From: Ruminococcus flavefaciens
Lineage (GTDB): Bacteria > Bacillota > Clostridia > Oscillospirales > Ruminococcaceae
Assembly: GCF_900119075.1 (NCBI RefSeq)
Contig: NZ_FPIP01000010.1
Location: forward strand, 62,001-126,000
Reading direction: 5' to 3'
Length of the DNA stretch: 64,000 nucleotides
Part shown: positions 17,789-24,872 of the stretch, piece by piece
How the letters are laid out: every line of letters begins with the position of its first letter
Position numbering within the stretch: the first letter of the stretch is position 1
Position numbers and translations under genes: made by a program
Notes under the pieces: generated by a model
The model's database searches: none
What the model saw: only the letters and a program-made list of their open reading frames with translations
Told to the model about the DNA's origin: nothing

Positions 17789-17945
17789 GTAGGGGCTGGC
17801 GTCCCCGACAGCCCGTTAGTCTCACTTTATTTATGGGACGTCGAGGACTTCCAACAGAAGCCGCGACCATCTGTCCTTCGGACATCTCCCTACACTGTAG
17901 GGAGTCACCGTCCCCTACAATGTGGTTATTTCATCGGCGCCCCTA
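17789..17945. repeat. Hairpin repeat cluster
   Basis: It contains a GTAGGGGCTGGCGTCCC-type half-repeat, TGTCC-TTC-GGACA (17872-17884) and CTCCCTAC-ACT-GTAGGGAG (17886-17904), which are the inverted orientation of the cluster at 9251-9287. It ends with GGGGCGCC-like sequence. No gene is seen between the padR promoter and 17985. Confidence 0.7.
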
Positions 17946-17950
17946 TAATG

Positions 17951-17978
17951 AAAAAAGGAAGCTTTCGCTTCCTTTTTT
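17951..17978 (-). terminator. Terminator of the sigma/anti-sigma operon
   Basis: AAAAAAGGAAGC-TTTC-GCTTCCTTTTTT lies immediately after the stop codon of the PASTA protein. Confidence 0.85.
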
Positions 17979-17985
17979 CTGTGTA

Positions 17986-19461
17986 TTACTTTATCGCTTC
18001 AAATGCTCCCTCTATATCCTCTTCTTCTATAGTATATGTGCCATTGTCAAAGTCGAAAATATAGTGTCCAAGCTCTGCACGTTTATTTGTGTTCAGCTCT
18101 GAGATGTACGCAATCGCCTTTATACCGCTGCCTTCGCCTTTCAGATTGCAAATTATAGCTGTTCCCGGGTCTAAGATACCTATCATTTCATTTGATGTAT
18201 TACCGTTTCCTTCAAAAACAAATTCCACTGTCGAACTGCCGTTTACAAATCCTGTATCATGTGGAACTACAAATTTGTAGGTTATTTCACCTGCGGTAAA
18301 TCCGCCCTTAGAAGTAAATAGGGTTAAATTTTCTCCCGACACTGCCTTAGCTCCTGCTTTCGGATACTGTTCAACTACTGTGCCCTGCGGTTCATTGGAA
18401 GGTATCTCATAAGTGTATACCTTAAAGTTCTTGTAGCCTGCCATAACGGAAGCGTCCTCAGCCATTTTTCCGATATAATCATCTACTGTGACGTTCTCCC
18501 CCTCTGAACCCATGCTTACATATAGTGTGACTGTATTGCCCTTTCTTAGCTCTGTTCCTGCTTTGGGCTCGGTCTTTACAACATAGTCGGGCTGTACTTC
18601 GGTGCTTTCTATTTTCACAACTTTGTACTCAAATCCAAGTTCTCTCAGCTCCTGCTTTGCAAGATCAGCTTTCTTATAGTACAGATCAGGTACAGAAAAT
18701 CCGTCTTTGCTACCCATATGCACATATTTCCATACAGCGCTGACAGTATCATCTTCCGAAATATCAGCAATATCGTACAGATAAATATCGGGCTCCAATT
18801 CGATAGTATTAAGGAAACGGCTTATTACTTCGCTGCCGCTGTAAACCTTTGGTTCATCATTGCTGCTCTTATAGTACCTGATAGAGTTGTCCATAAGGCT
18901 TACGGAAAGCATATACGGATCACCGTTATTATAGATGTACAGCATAATGTACTCGCCGTCAGGCATCTCTGCGTTCTCAGGCTCCTCCCATGAGAGCTTG
19001 TCGAGCCATGAAGTAAGCTCCGAGACCTGCCCGGGTTCAAACTCAATAGCCGCAGGTGCTATTGCAGGACTTATCATGCGTACTCTGTCGATCTCTCCGA
19101 ATGGGTAATTGCTTTCGGCAGCTTCCTGCACCTGAGAGTCCTCACCACTTGCAAAATGATTATCTGCACCCTTGTTTCTTGCAAGGAAATAGCCTCCCGT
19201 GCCAAGTCCTGCCACCAGCGCCAATGCGGCGGCTGCGGAAACTATCTTATGCCATATGGGCTTTTTGTATTGCTCAACGCCTGATACTTCATCGGCATGA
19301 GCTTCATTACTTTCGTTTGTTCTTTCATTATATATCTTTTGGCTCAACTTGAACATCCTTTCCTTTTCTTCGGGTGAAGCAGGACAGTCAGCAGCAATGC
19401 GTTTTATTTCCTCGTCGTCTGCCATTTCAAAGACGTCAAGACCGAGTTCCTTATCGTTCAT
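17986..19461 (-). CDS. Anti-sigma factor-like membrane protein with PASTA domains (491 aa)
   Basis: The ATG ending at 19461 is 8 bases from AAAGGAG; the earlier GTG abuts that site and is rejected. The N-terminal cytoplasmic segment (1-65) has many acidic residues and CPASPEEKERMF. One membrane helix lies at about 78-98. Outside there is a domain of unknown fold (105-230), two PASTA-like repeats (about 235-390; GFEYKVVK, TEPKAGTELRKGNTVTLYVS; EQYPKAGAKAV), and a C-terminal beta-rich domain. PASTA repeats bind peptidoglycan stems or muropeptides, so the protein probably reports wall state to its sigma factor. It starts 5 bp after the sigma gene. The motif VSG-V-(K)-P-W before the helix also occurs in the paralogue at 35646. 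Confidence 0.78.
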   Translation of the reverse strand: MNDKELGLDVFEMADDEEIKRIAADCPASPEEKERMFKLSQKIYNERTNESNEAHADEVSGVEQYKKPIWHKIVSAAAALALVAGLGTGGYFLARNKGADNHFASGEDSQVQEAAESNYPFGEIDRVRMISPAIAPAAIEFEPGQVSELTSWLDKLSWEEPENAEMPDGEYIMLYIYNNGDPYMLSVSLMDNSIRYYKSSNDEPKVYSGSEVISRFLNTIELEPDIYLYDIADISEDDTVSAVWKYVHMGSKDGFSVPDLYYKKADLAKQELRELGFEYKVVKIESTEVQPDYVVKTEPKAGTELRKGNTVTLYVSMGSEGENVTVDDYIGKMAEDASVMAGYKNFKVYTYEIPSNEPQGTVVEQYPKAGAKAVSGENLTLFTSKGGFTAGEITYKFVVPHDTGFVNGSSTVEFVFEGNGNTSNEMIGILDPGTAIICNLKGEGSGIKAIAYISELNTNKRAELGHYIFDFDNGTYTIEEEDIEGAFEAIK

Positions 19462-19466
19462 ATATT

Positions 19467-20033
19467 TCACTCCTTTATTCCAAGTTTTTCCAGCTGCTTT
19501 CTGAGCTTGTCCAGTGCCCTGCCGCTGCGCACGCGGACGTTTTCGGGCGTCATTGATACAAGCTCGCCTATTTCCTTTGAACTGCGGTCAAAGAAATACT
19601 TCTGCATGATTATGGTGGAATCCGGCTCGCCAAGCCGCTCTATACAGCTTAGAAGCGTACTGCGGAGCTCCCTGCGCTCAACGGTCTCCACGGTGTTGTC
19701 GGGAGCTTCGATATCCGCGGCTTCTTCGCTGTCGACCGAGACCGCAGGCACAGACCGCCGCGTAATGCGATTAAAGACGTTTATTGCCTTACGCCGCGCA
19801 ACAGTCCCCACAAATCCCGAGATATCACCGTTTCCAGCCTTATTCTCCTCGTAATATATGTATATGTCCGAGAAAACGTCTCCCACACATTCCTCAATAT
19901 CCTCGCGGCTTGCACAGCTTCGGAGCTTGCTGAAAATTATGGTATAGACATAGCTGAAATACTGGTCGAATATGGCTCTCTGAGCCTTTTCTTTCGATTC
20001 ACGGGCTGCATTCTGTAGTTCTTCATTTGTCAT
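19467..20033 (-). CDS. ECF-type RNA polymerase sigma factor (188 aa)
   Basis: Region 2 (about 20-90) includes FDQYFSYVYTIIFSKL and EDIEECVGDVF. Region 4 (about 130-185) has the helix-turn-helix SSKEIGELVSMTPENVRVRSG. Start ATG at 20033 after AGAGGTGATGAACT. It is followed directly by the PASTA anti-sigma gene. It is closely related to the sigma factor at 35066-35632, which is also exactly 188 aa. Confidence 0.92.
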   Translation of the reverse strand: MTNEELQNAARESKEKAQRAIFDQYFSYVYTIIFSKLRSCASREDIEECVGDVFSDIYIYYEENKAGNGDISGFVGTVARRKAINVFNRITRRSVPAVSVDSEEAADIEAPDNTVETVERRELRSTLLSCIERLGEPDSTIIMQKYFFDRSSKEIGELVSMTPENVRVRSGRALDKLRKQLEKLGIKE

Positions 20034-20166
20034 AGTTCATCACCTCTTGTAAAGCTTTAGCAATGCATTGTGTTGGCTTTCATACTATCTATTCACTTGC
20101 AGCATGGACTGCGTAACACTCGGAGAGATATTTTTTTGTTTTAACAATAAGTGCCGTGGGGACAAT

Positions 20167-20200
20167 AAAAAAGGCATAAAGAAACCCTTTATGCCTTTTT
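20167..20200 (-). terminator. Terminator of the EAL protein gene
   Basis: AAAAAGGCATAAAG and CTTTATGCCTTTTT pair around a short loop between the sigma and EAL genes; the T run suits minus-strand transcription. Confidence 0.8.
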
Positions 20201-20226
20201 CAGGAATAATTCCGCTCACCTATCTA

Positions 20227-22302
20227 TTAGCCGTCGTTTTCAAATACCAGTTTTTCTCCGTTATAAACTATATCAAACAGAGTCTTATCTATCATCATGC
20301 GGTCACGGTCCATATAGTCAAGAATATTTATATCAGTATCTACTTTAATATGTACCTCGGCTTCGTTATGGTGGATAGTGGTATCCTTCGTAAAGCCGCC
20401 TATGCCAAGAGCCTGCCTGCCCGATACTGTAATTCCCACTGCTACTCTGTCAAGAGAGGTATTGGTACAGCCCTCAAGTGCCGCGAGAGCAGAACAGCGC
20501 TCGCCGTTTATAGTTATGAAGCAGCTGGCTTCTCTGATAGCAAACTCTGTCTTTTCGCCGTCAAGAGTTCCTATACCCACAAGCTCGGTGCCTGTCATGA
20601 ATACCTTTATCGAGGTCTTGAAGATAGTGATGAAGTCGCTCTTGCCGATAGAGCCTATAGCCGTTCCTCTTGCGGAATTCATCTCCATGCCGATATCACA
20701 GTCGTGTATCACCATGTCGCTCTCGGCATAAAGAGCTCCGATGCCTACGTTGACGTCGCCCTGTACATTAAGTCGGTACTGACCTGCGTTGATGTTGATA
20801 ACGCCGCCGTTTCCCGAACCTATGGCAACTCCCTTCTCGCCGTCTGCATTAACGGTTATTCTGCCCGACTGCTCAAAGGTTATATCGCCGTGCCACAGTC
20901 CTGCTCCGTTGCCTATGCCGTAGAATTCCTTGCCGTTTACGTTTATTTCAAGCCTGCCCTCGCCTGCTATGGTGAGCTTTGAGGACTTGGGAACACGTAT
21001 TCCGCCCATATCAAGCTTGTTATCGCCGCAGAGCACAAGCGTTACTTCGTTGTCCTCTCCGATATCTATGCAGGGCTTGTTCTTTATACTGTTGAGCCAT
21101 GCGTTTTCAAGAGTTATCCTGCCGCTGTAGCCCTTTCGCGTTTCTATGCGTATCTGGCTGTCAAGCTCTGAGCTGCCCTCGATACTGATATCGCCGCTGC
21201 CGTTTGAGCCGATAACTATGCACTTCATGCCCGACTGCATAAGCCTTTCGAGGATTATGCGCTCGGAAACATCGGCAATGTATATCTGCTGTCCGATACC
21301 GTCCTCGCGCTCCTGATGATAGCGCTTTATCATCTGCTTTATCTCATCGGGGATAGAATCAATTATCTCAGGAGCAGGTCTTGCCGTAAAATAGCCCTGT
21401 ATCAGGTCTGCGCCCAGAAGTATGACAGTGTGGAGCTCCTCGGCAGTCTCAACTCCCTCTGCAAGAGCAAGTATCTCGTTTTCATGGCAGAAGTGGATTA
21501 TTTCTCTTACAAAATGGCGCTTTTTCGGACTGTTCTGGATATCAGTCAGCAGCGAACGGTCTATCTTGACAAAGTTCGGCATATAGCGCAGAAGATTTCC
21601 TGCATTGGAATATCCCGAACCGTAATCGTCGATAGCCATTTTTACGCCCATATTATGGTATCTCTCCTTGAGGGACTCAAGGCTCTCGTCGTCTATCTCG
21701 GACTGCTCTGTCATCTCGACTACAGCCATATCCGAATGCTTGAGAAGCATTTTGGTAACTTTTCTGAAATCCTCCGTGCTCATTTTAGCTTCGGGGATAC
21801 TGTTTATGAATACCGACTTGCCGAAGAAATCGTCCTTTCTCACGTCTATTATGCCGAGAACATTGAGGAAAGTACCGCGTTCAATATCGGGAAGTCTGTT
21901 GACAAGCGAAGCGTACTTCAATATATGATAAGGAGTCAGCTTCATATCGCTCTTAGGTCTCATAAGAGCCTCATAGGAGAATATTTCGCCGTCCTTTGCA
22001 CTTACGATAGGCTGGAAATAGTAATCAAAGAGATTTTCATCGATAATACGCTCTGTTTCCTGTAATTCTGCCAGTTCATCCTCGGAAAGGTTAGCCAGTT
22101 TATGGTCTGTGCCGCTTCTTTTAAGAGTGATGAGCATTTCAGCGAGAGTATCCGCGTCGTCAATTACTGCATTTTCCATATCGCCGCTGTGTTCACGGCG
22201 GAATCGCTCGATAAGCGCCGTTCTATCGCTGTCCGTTGAGACTTCTTTGAGCTCGCACAACAGCTTGTGTATCCACAAGCAGTCATTGCTCTTTTCAGAC
22301 AT
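20227..22302 (-). CDS. EAL-domain c-di-GMP phosphodiesterase fused to a beta-helix domain (691 aa)
   Basis: An N-terminal helical region (1-85) precedes an EAL domain (about 88-320). Its motifs match the catalytic set: YEALMRP (EAL), the Asn in VFINSIPE, EMTEQ, the metal-binding pair in AIDDYGSGYSN, KIDRSLL, and AEGVET. It should hydrolyse c-di-GMP to pGpG. A segment of about 50 residues follows (325-375), then a repetitive beta-helix-like domain (about 375-650) with rungs such as GVAIGSGNGGVININAGQY, VGIGALYAESDMVIHD and GTAIGSIGKSDFITI. There is no signal peptide or membrane helix, so the beta-helix is cytoplasmic. I do not know this fusion as a described arrangement. Confidence 0.87.
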   Translation of the reverse strand: MSEKSNDCLWIHKLLCELKEVSTDSDRTALIERFRREHSGDMENAVIDDADTLAEMLITLKRSGTDHKLANLSEDELAELQETERIIDENLFDYYFQPIVSAKDGEIFSYEALMRPKSDMKLTPYHILKYASLVNRLPDIERGTFLNVLGIIDVRKDDFFGKSVFINSIPEAKMSTEDFRKVTKMLLKHSDMAVVEMTEQSEIDDESLESLKERYHNMGVKMAIDDYGSGYSNAGNLLRYMPNFVKIDRSLLTDIQNSPKKRHFVREIIHFCHENEILALAEGVETAEELHTVILLGADLIQGYFTARPAPEIIDSIPDEIKQMIKRYHQEREDGIGQQIYIADVSERIILERLMQSGMKCIVIGSNGSGDISIEGSSELDSQIRIETRKGYSGRITLENAWLNSIKNKPCIDIGEDNEVTLVLCGDNKLDMGGIRVPKSSKLTIAGEGRLEINVNGKEFYGIGNGAGLWHGDITFEQSGRITVNADGEKGVAIGSGNGGVININAGQYRLNVQGDVNVGIGALYAESDMVIHDCDIGMEMNSARGTAIGSIGKSDFITIFKTSIKVFMTGTELVGIGTLDGEKTEFAIREASCFITINGERCSALAALEGCTNTSLDRVAVGITVSGRQALGIGGFTKDTTIHHNEAEVHIKVDTDINILDYMDRDRMMIDKTLFDIVYNGEKLVFENDG

Positions 22303-22682
22303 GGTACTCCCCCCCTTTACTTACAAAATACAGCTTTGTACATATTATATCATTTTTTCTTTTAATTTTCAACCCATTTAAACAAAAACATCTAAAATTT
22401 ACAATCAATTAAAATTTTCAAAAACTTCATCAAAGCTCTTCCGCCGTAAAAATCAGTTCTCGGGCGGCGAAAACGCAAAGGAGCCGCTGAAAGGACTACA
22501 AGGACACAGTTCCAATAGTAAGCAATGCGCCCGTGTTCTATTGAATATGGCAATACAATATTCAAAAAAATCCTGACAGGTCATGCTCCGAACATATACG
22601 ACATATTCTTTACTCTTGATTCTCTTGCGTATCAAGCAGGGGCATACGATAAACGCCCGATTTGTTTAATGTTTACATTAAT

Positions 22683-22709
22683 AAAAAAGGCGGCAATGCC
22701 GCCTTTTTT
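22683..22709. terminator. Bidirectional terminator
   Basis: AAAAAAGGCGGC-AAT-GCCGCCTTTTTT is a perfect 12-bp stem. It serves the fragment ending at 22766 on the minus strand. No convincing gene is visible between 22303 and 22682. Confidence 0.8.
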
Positions 22710-22765
22710 ATTACGGTTCGCCGCCTTAACTTTTTAATCTGTTTGATTGCAATGCAAATGTTGTT

Positions 22766-22884
22766 TTACGATAAATAGTCTCTTACATTCAGGCTTTCTT
22801 CTGTACGCTGTTCTCCGTCTGTTATTCCCTGAACGAACTCGGTAACATATGCTTCGCCTGAAACAGGATCAATGTAATAGCGTA
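22766..22884 (-). pseudogene. C-terminal fragment of an unrecognised gene
   Basis: About 40 codons read YYIDPVSGEAYVTEFVQGIT and end RDYLS before TAA at 22768-22766. There is no start codon. The frame runs into the truncated serine recombinase on the other strand near 22880, so the gene was cut by a recombination or deletion event. Confidence 0.5.
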
Positions 22885-23358
22885 CGAAAGCGGTATGAAT
22901 ACGGAACGAGCTGAACTTAAAAAACTTCTGAAAATCGTAAATACAGGTGATACTATTATATCAACAGAAGTAAGTCGAATTACAAGAAGTACAAAACAGC
23001 TTTGCGAAATAATCGAACTTGCTAAAACTAAACATCTGAAACTGATACTTGGAACTTTTATCGTTGATTGCAGCCGAGAGCTTGACCCTATGACAGAGGG
23101 AATGCTAAAAATGATGGGCGTTTTCAGTGAACTTGAAAGAAATATCATAAGCCAACGTGTAAAAAGCGGAATGGAAATGCAAAAGCAAAGGGAAAACAAA
23201 TTGGATGTCCTTCAACTACAGCTGATAATATCCCGAGTATCTTCTATAAACACTATCCCAAATATAAAAAAGGAGAGCTGAATAAAAAAGAATTATCACG
23301 CCTTTGCTCATTGTCATATCCAACCATTTACAAGTATCTAAGTATAGTAGAGGGATAA
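22880..23358 (+). pseudogene. Serine recombinase (resolvase/invertase), truncated and frameshifted
   Basis: Resolvase residues run from SGMNTERAELKKLL through TEVSRITRSTKQLCEI, the conserved DPMTEGMLKMMGVFSELER and NIISQRVKSG. The N-terminal catalytic Ser region (YxRVSTxxQ) is absent. Near 23203 the frame shifts by one base (TTGGATGT where TTGGGATGT would keep frame). The C-terminal helix-turn-helix continues in the other frame as FYKHYPKYKKGELNKKELSR to a stop at 23356-23358. It is dead on both counts. It lies just outside the left end of the tRNA-bounded element. Confidence 0.85.
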
Positions 23359-23423
23359 TATATTAGTCAGTAACTGCCTTTCAAAAAACGGTAATAGAAA
23401 AGGCGATATGCTATATTCAAAAG

Positions 23424-23462
23424 AAATAGGCGTAAAGTTATAAAACTCTACGCCTATTTTTT
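23424..23462 (+). terminator. Terminator after the recombinase remnant
   Basis: AAATAGGCGTA pairs with TACGCCTATTT, followed by T residues. Confidence 0.7.
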
Positions 23463-23531
23463 ACTGTTTACAAACCACAATGTTATGGCAAAACCATGGC
23501 AATAATAGAAAGGGTTTGTATAATATTCCTG

Positions 23532-23576
23532 TGGTGGAGCATAGGGGACTTGAACCCCTGACCCCCACACTGCCAG
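23532..23576. repeat. Left attachment site: 45-bp copy of the tRNA-Ala 3' half
   Basis: Bases 23532-23576 are identical and in the same orientation to 38178-38222, the 3' end of tRNA-Ala from the anticodon loop through CCA. The 5' half of the tRNA is missing here; the sequence diverges after GCCAG. This is the usual scar left at the far end of an element inserted into a tRNA 3' end. Confidence 0.9.
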
Positions 23577-23693
23577 AATAGAATGATTTAATTTCATTAT
23601 GTTGCTCACAGTTCACAAGTCCCGATATTTAGCCATTTTCAAACAGCAGCTATTCCATGATTTGTATCAAATACATATCTAATTTTATTGCAA

Positions 23694-23713
23694 TAACGGA
23701 AAAATAACGGAAA
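23694..23713. repeat. Paired TAACGGAAA motifs, left end
   Basis: TAACGGAAA at 23694-23702 and 23705-23713 (11-bp period), 117 bp inside the left attachment copy. The same pair occurs at 31563-31582 and, with 12-bp spacing, at 38079-38099. They fit arm-type integrase binding sites by position. Confidence 0.6.
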
Positions 23714-23776
23714 CGATTTATCATTCAGAATTTCTAAACTTACTCGTTACCTACACATTATCATCGATAGCATCTG

Positions 23777-23810
23777 GCTCTCACAGTTTTGGCTGTGAGA
23801 GCTTTTTTTG
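23777..23810 (+). terminator. Terminator-like hairpin inside the left end
   Basis: GCTCTCACAG pairs with CTGTGAGAGC, followed by seven T. A decayed form is found at the inner end near 31657-31684. Confidence 0.7.
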
Positions 23811-23900
23811 TACACTCTTTAAAACGAATGGCCGCCATTGGCAGCCATCATGTTATAACGTTGATTTTGTATGCTCCGTAGCTTTCATAGAATACAGTCA

Positions 23901-24359
23901 TTACATTTCATTCAGGGCATGCTTCACACATATCACACCGACTGCGATTGAAGCCAAAGCCAACAAACTCAAAAAAATATACATTTCCGGATTATGCACG
24001 GTTTCACTTTTAAGTATCGCTTTACCTGTATCCGGATTGACCATAATCGCCACTTCTTCGCCATTCTGATAAGATCTTGTCAGACCTGTTTTCACAATTT
24101 TTCGCTGCTGAGCGGAATCTGTTTCATAACTGATCGTGATTGTGTAATATGTTTTTTCTCTAAATCTATGTAATGGAGCTGGTTGTGTCCTCTGATATGA
24201 TTCGCACTGCTGTACAGTTCCGGTCACTGGTACTGTATACAGCTTTATATCCCTAGATGTTTCATGATAAAGTATAATCGTCGACAACATTAAAAGTGCA
24301 GCAAGAAAGAATAATGCAATTCCTCTTATGATCTTGCCTTTCGGTGTGATTATTCTCAG
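23901..24359 (-). CDS. DUF3592-like membrane protein, probable non-ATG start (152 aa)
   Basis: The first ATG (24290) falls in the middle of a membrane helix. Reading the frame upstream adds LRIITPKGKIIRGIALFFLA, which completes the helix, and puts a CTG at 24359 nine bases after AAAGGAG. The extracytoplasmic domain contains YYTITISYETDSA, a NGEEVAIMVNPDTGKAIL end typical of DUF3592, and a second membrane helix (MYIFLSLLALASIAVGV) near the C-terminus. A good promoter lies upstream. Either CTG is used or the ATG has been lost by mutation. Confidence 0.65.
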   Translation of the reverse strand: MRIITPKGKIIRGIALFFLAALLMLSTIILYHETSRDIKLYTVPVTGTVQQCESYQRTQPAPLHRFREKTYYTITISYETDSAQQRKIVKTGLTRSYQNGEEVAIMVNPDTGKAILKSETVHNPEMYIFLSLLALASIAVGVICVKHALNEM

Positions 24360-24431
24360 TGCAGAATGCTCCTTTCTAATGTATTGCCGTCATCAAGGCG
24401 GTATCCATTTAATCTTATACTATATAAAATC

Positions 24432-24460
24432 ATTATATCACAAATAGTTAGTCAGGTCAA
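24432..24460 (-). promoter_or_regulatory. Promoter of the DUF3592-like gene
   Basis: Minus strand TTGACC (24460-24455), 17 bp, TATAAT (24437-24432). Confidence 0.65.
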
Positions 24461-24488
24461 CAGTTATTTGGTAAAGCGTTATTGATAA

Positions 24489-24530
24489 GAAAATCCCATG
24501 AGGATTCATATCTTCCTCATGGGATTCTTT
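24489..24530 (-). terminator. Terminator of the helix-hairpin-helix remnant
   Basis: AATCCCATGAGGA pairs with TCCTCATGGGATT; T residues follow on the minus strand. Confidence 0.7.
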
Positions 24531-24757
24531 TATACATCCAAGAATTTCTCTATAACAACCATAATCTCCTTAAGGCGCTTATCACCGATACCTTTGATTT
24601 TGCTCAGTTCCGCTTCAAGAGCCGGAAGATCAATTGTTTTCACCTGTTCACCGAGCAGCTCATCTCCGTACTGGAGAATGAATTTTGTAAGCTTCTCGCG
24701 GTTCATTTTCTTGATCTTTCGGTAAGTATCACTGTCGATAATCTCTTTCTGTACCGT
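24530..24757 (-). pseudogene. Helix-hairpin-helix small protein, copy 1, start codon lost
   Basis: The frame encodes QKEIIDSDTYRKIKKMNREK and ends with a helix-hairpin-helix, LSKIKGIGDKRLKEIMVVI, a non-specific DNA-binding fold. In copy 2 (27087) ATG GGA CAG follows AAAGGAG; here the same place reads ACG GTA CAG, so the start codon has been lost. Translation from ACG or the internal ATG would give 75 or fewer residues. The promoter (TTTACT-17-TATAAT) is kept. It may be weakly expressed or dead. Confidence 0.6.
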
Positions 24758-24815
24758 ATATAACTCCTTTTTCGTTTCTTGTAACCTATTATACCATATC
24801 GCCTCTACAAAGTAA
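24536..24815. repeat. About 260-280-bp direct repeat, copy 1 (second copy 26868-27147)
   Basis: The two copies share the helix-hairpin-helix frame, its ribosome site, its promoter spacing and the stretch CGTTTCTTGTAACCTATTAT. They bracket the dockerin gene at 24873-26843 in the same orientation, so that gene lies on a duplicated or inserted 2.3-kb unit. Confidence 0.8.
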
Positions 24816-24839
24816 ATACGTGAAATAGCCAAATAAATC

Positions 24840-24863
24840 CACAGCGCCTCATATGAGGCGCTG
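24840..24863 (-). terminator. Palindromic hairpin after the BspA-like dockerin gene
   Basis: ACAGCGCCTCATATGAGGCGCTGT is a perfect palindrome 10 bp after the stop codon. The T run on the minus strand is weak. Confidence 0.6.
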
Positions 24864-24872
24864 TTATACTTA

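Noticed and set aside
23532-23606. A second tRNA-Ala gene
   Set aside because: Only the 3' half is present; sequence left of the anticodon loop does not form D-arm or acceptor stems.
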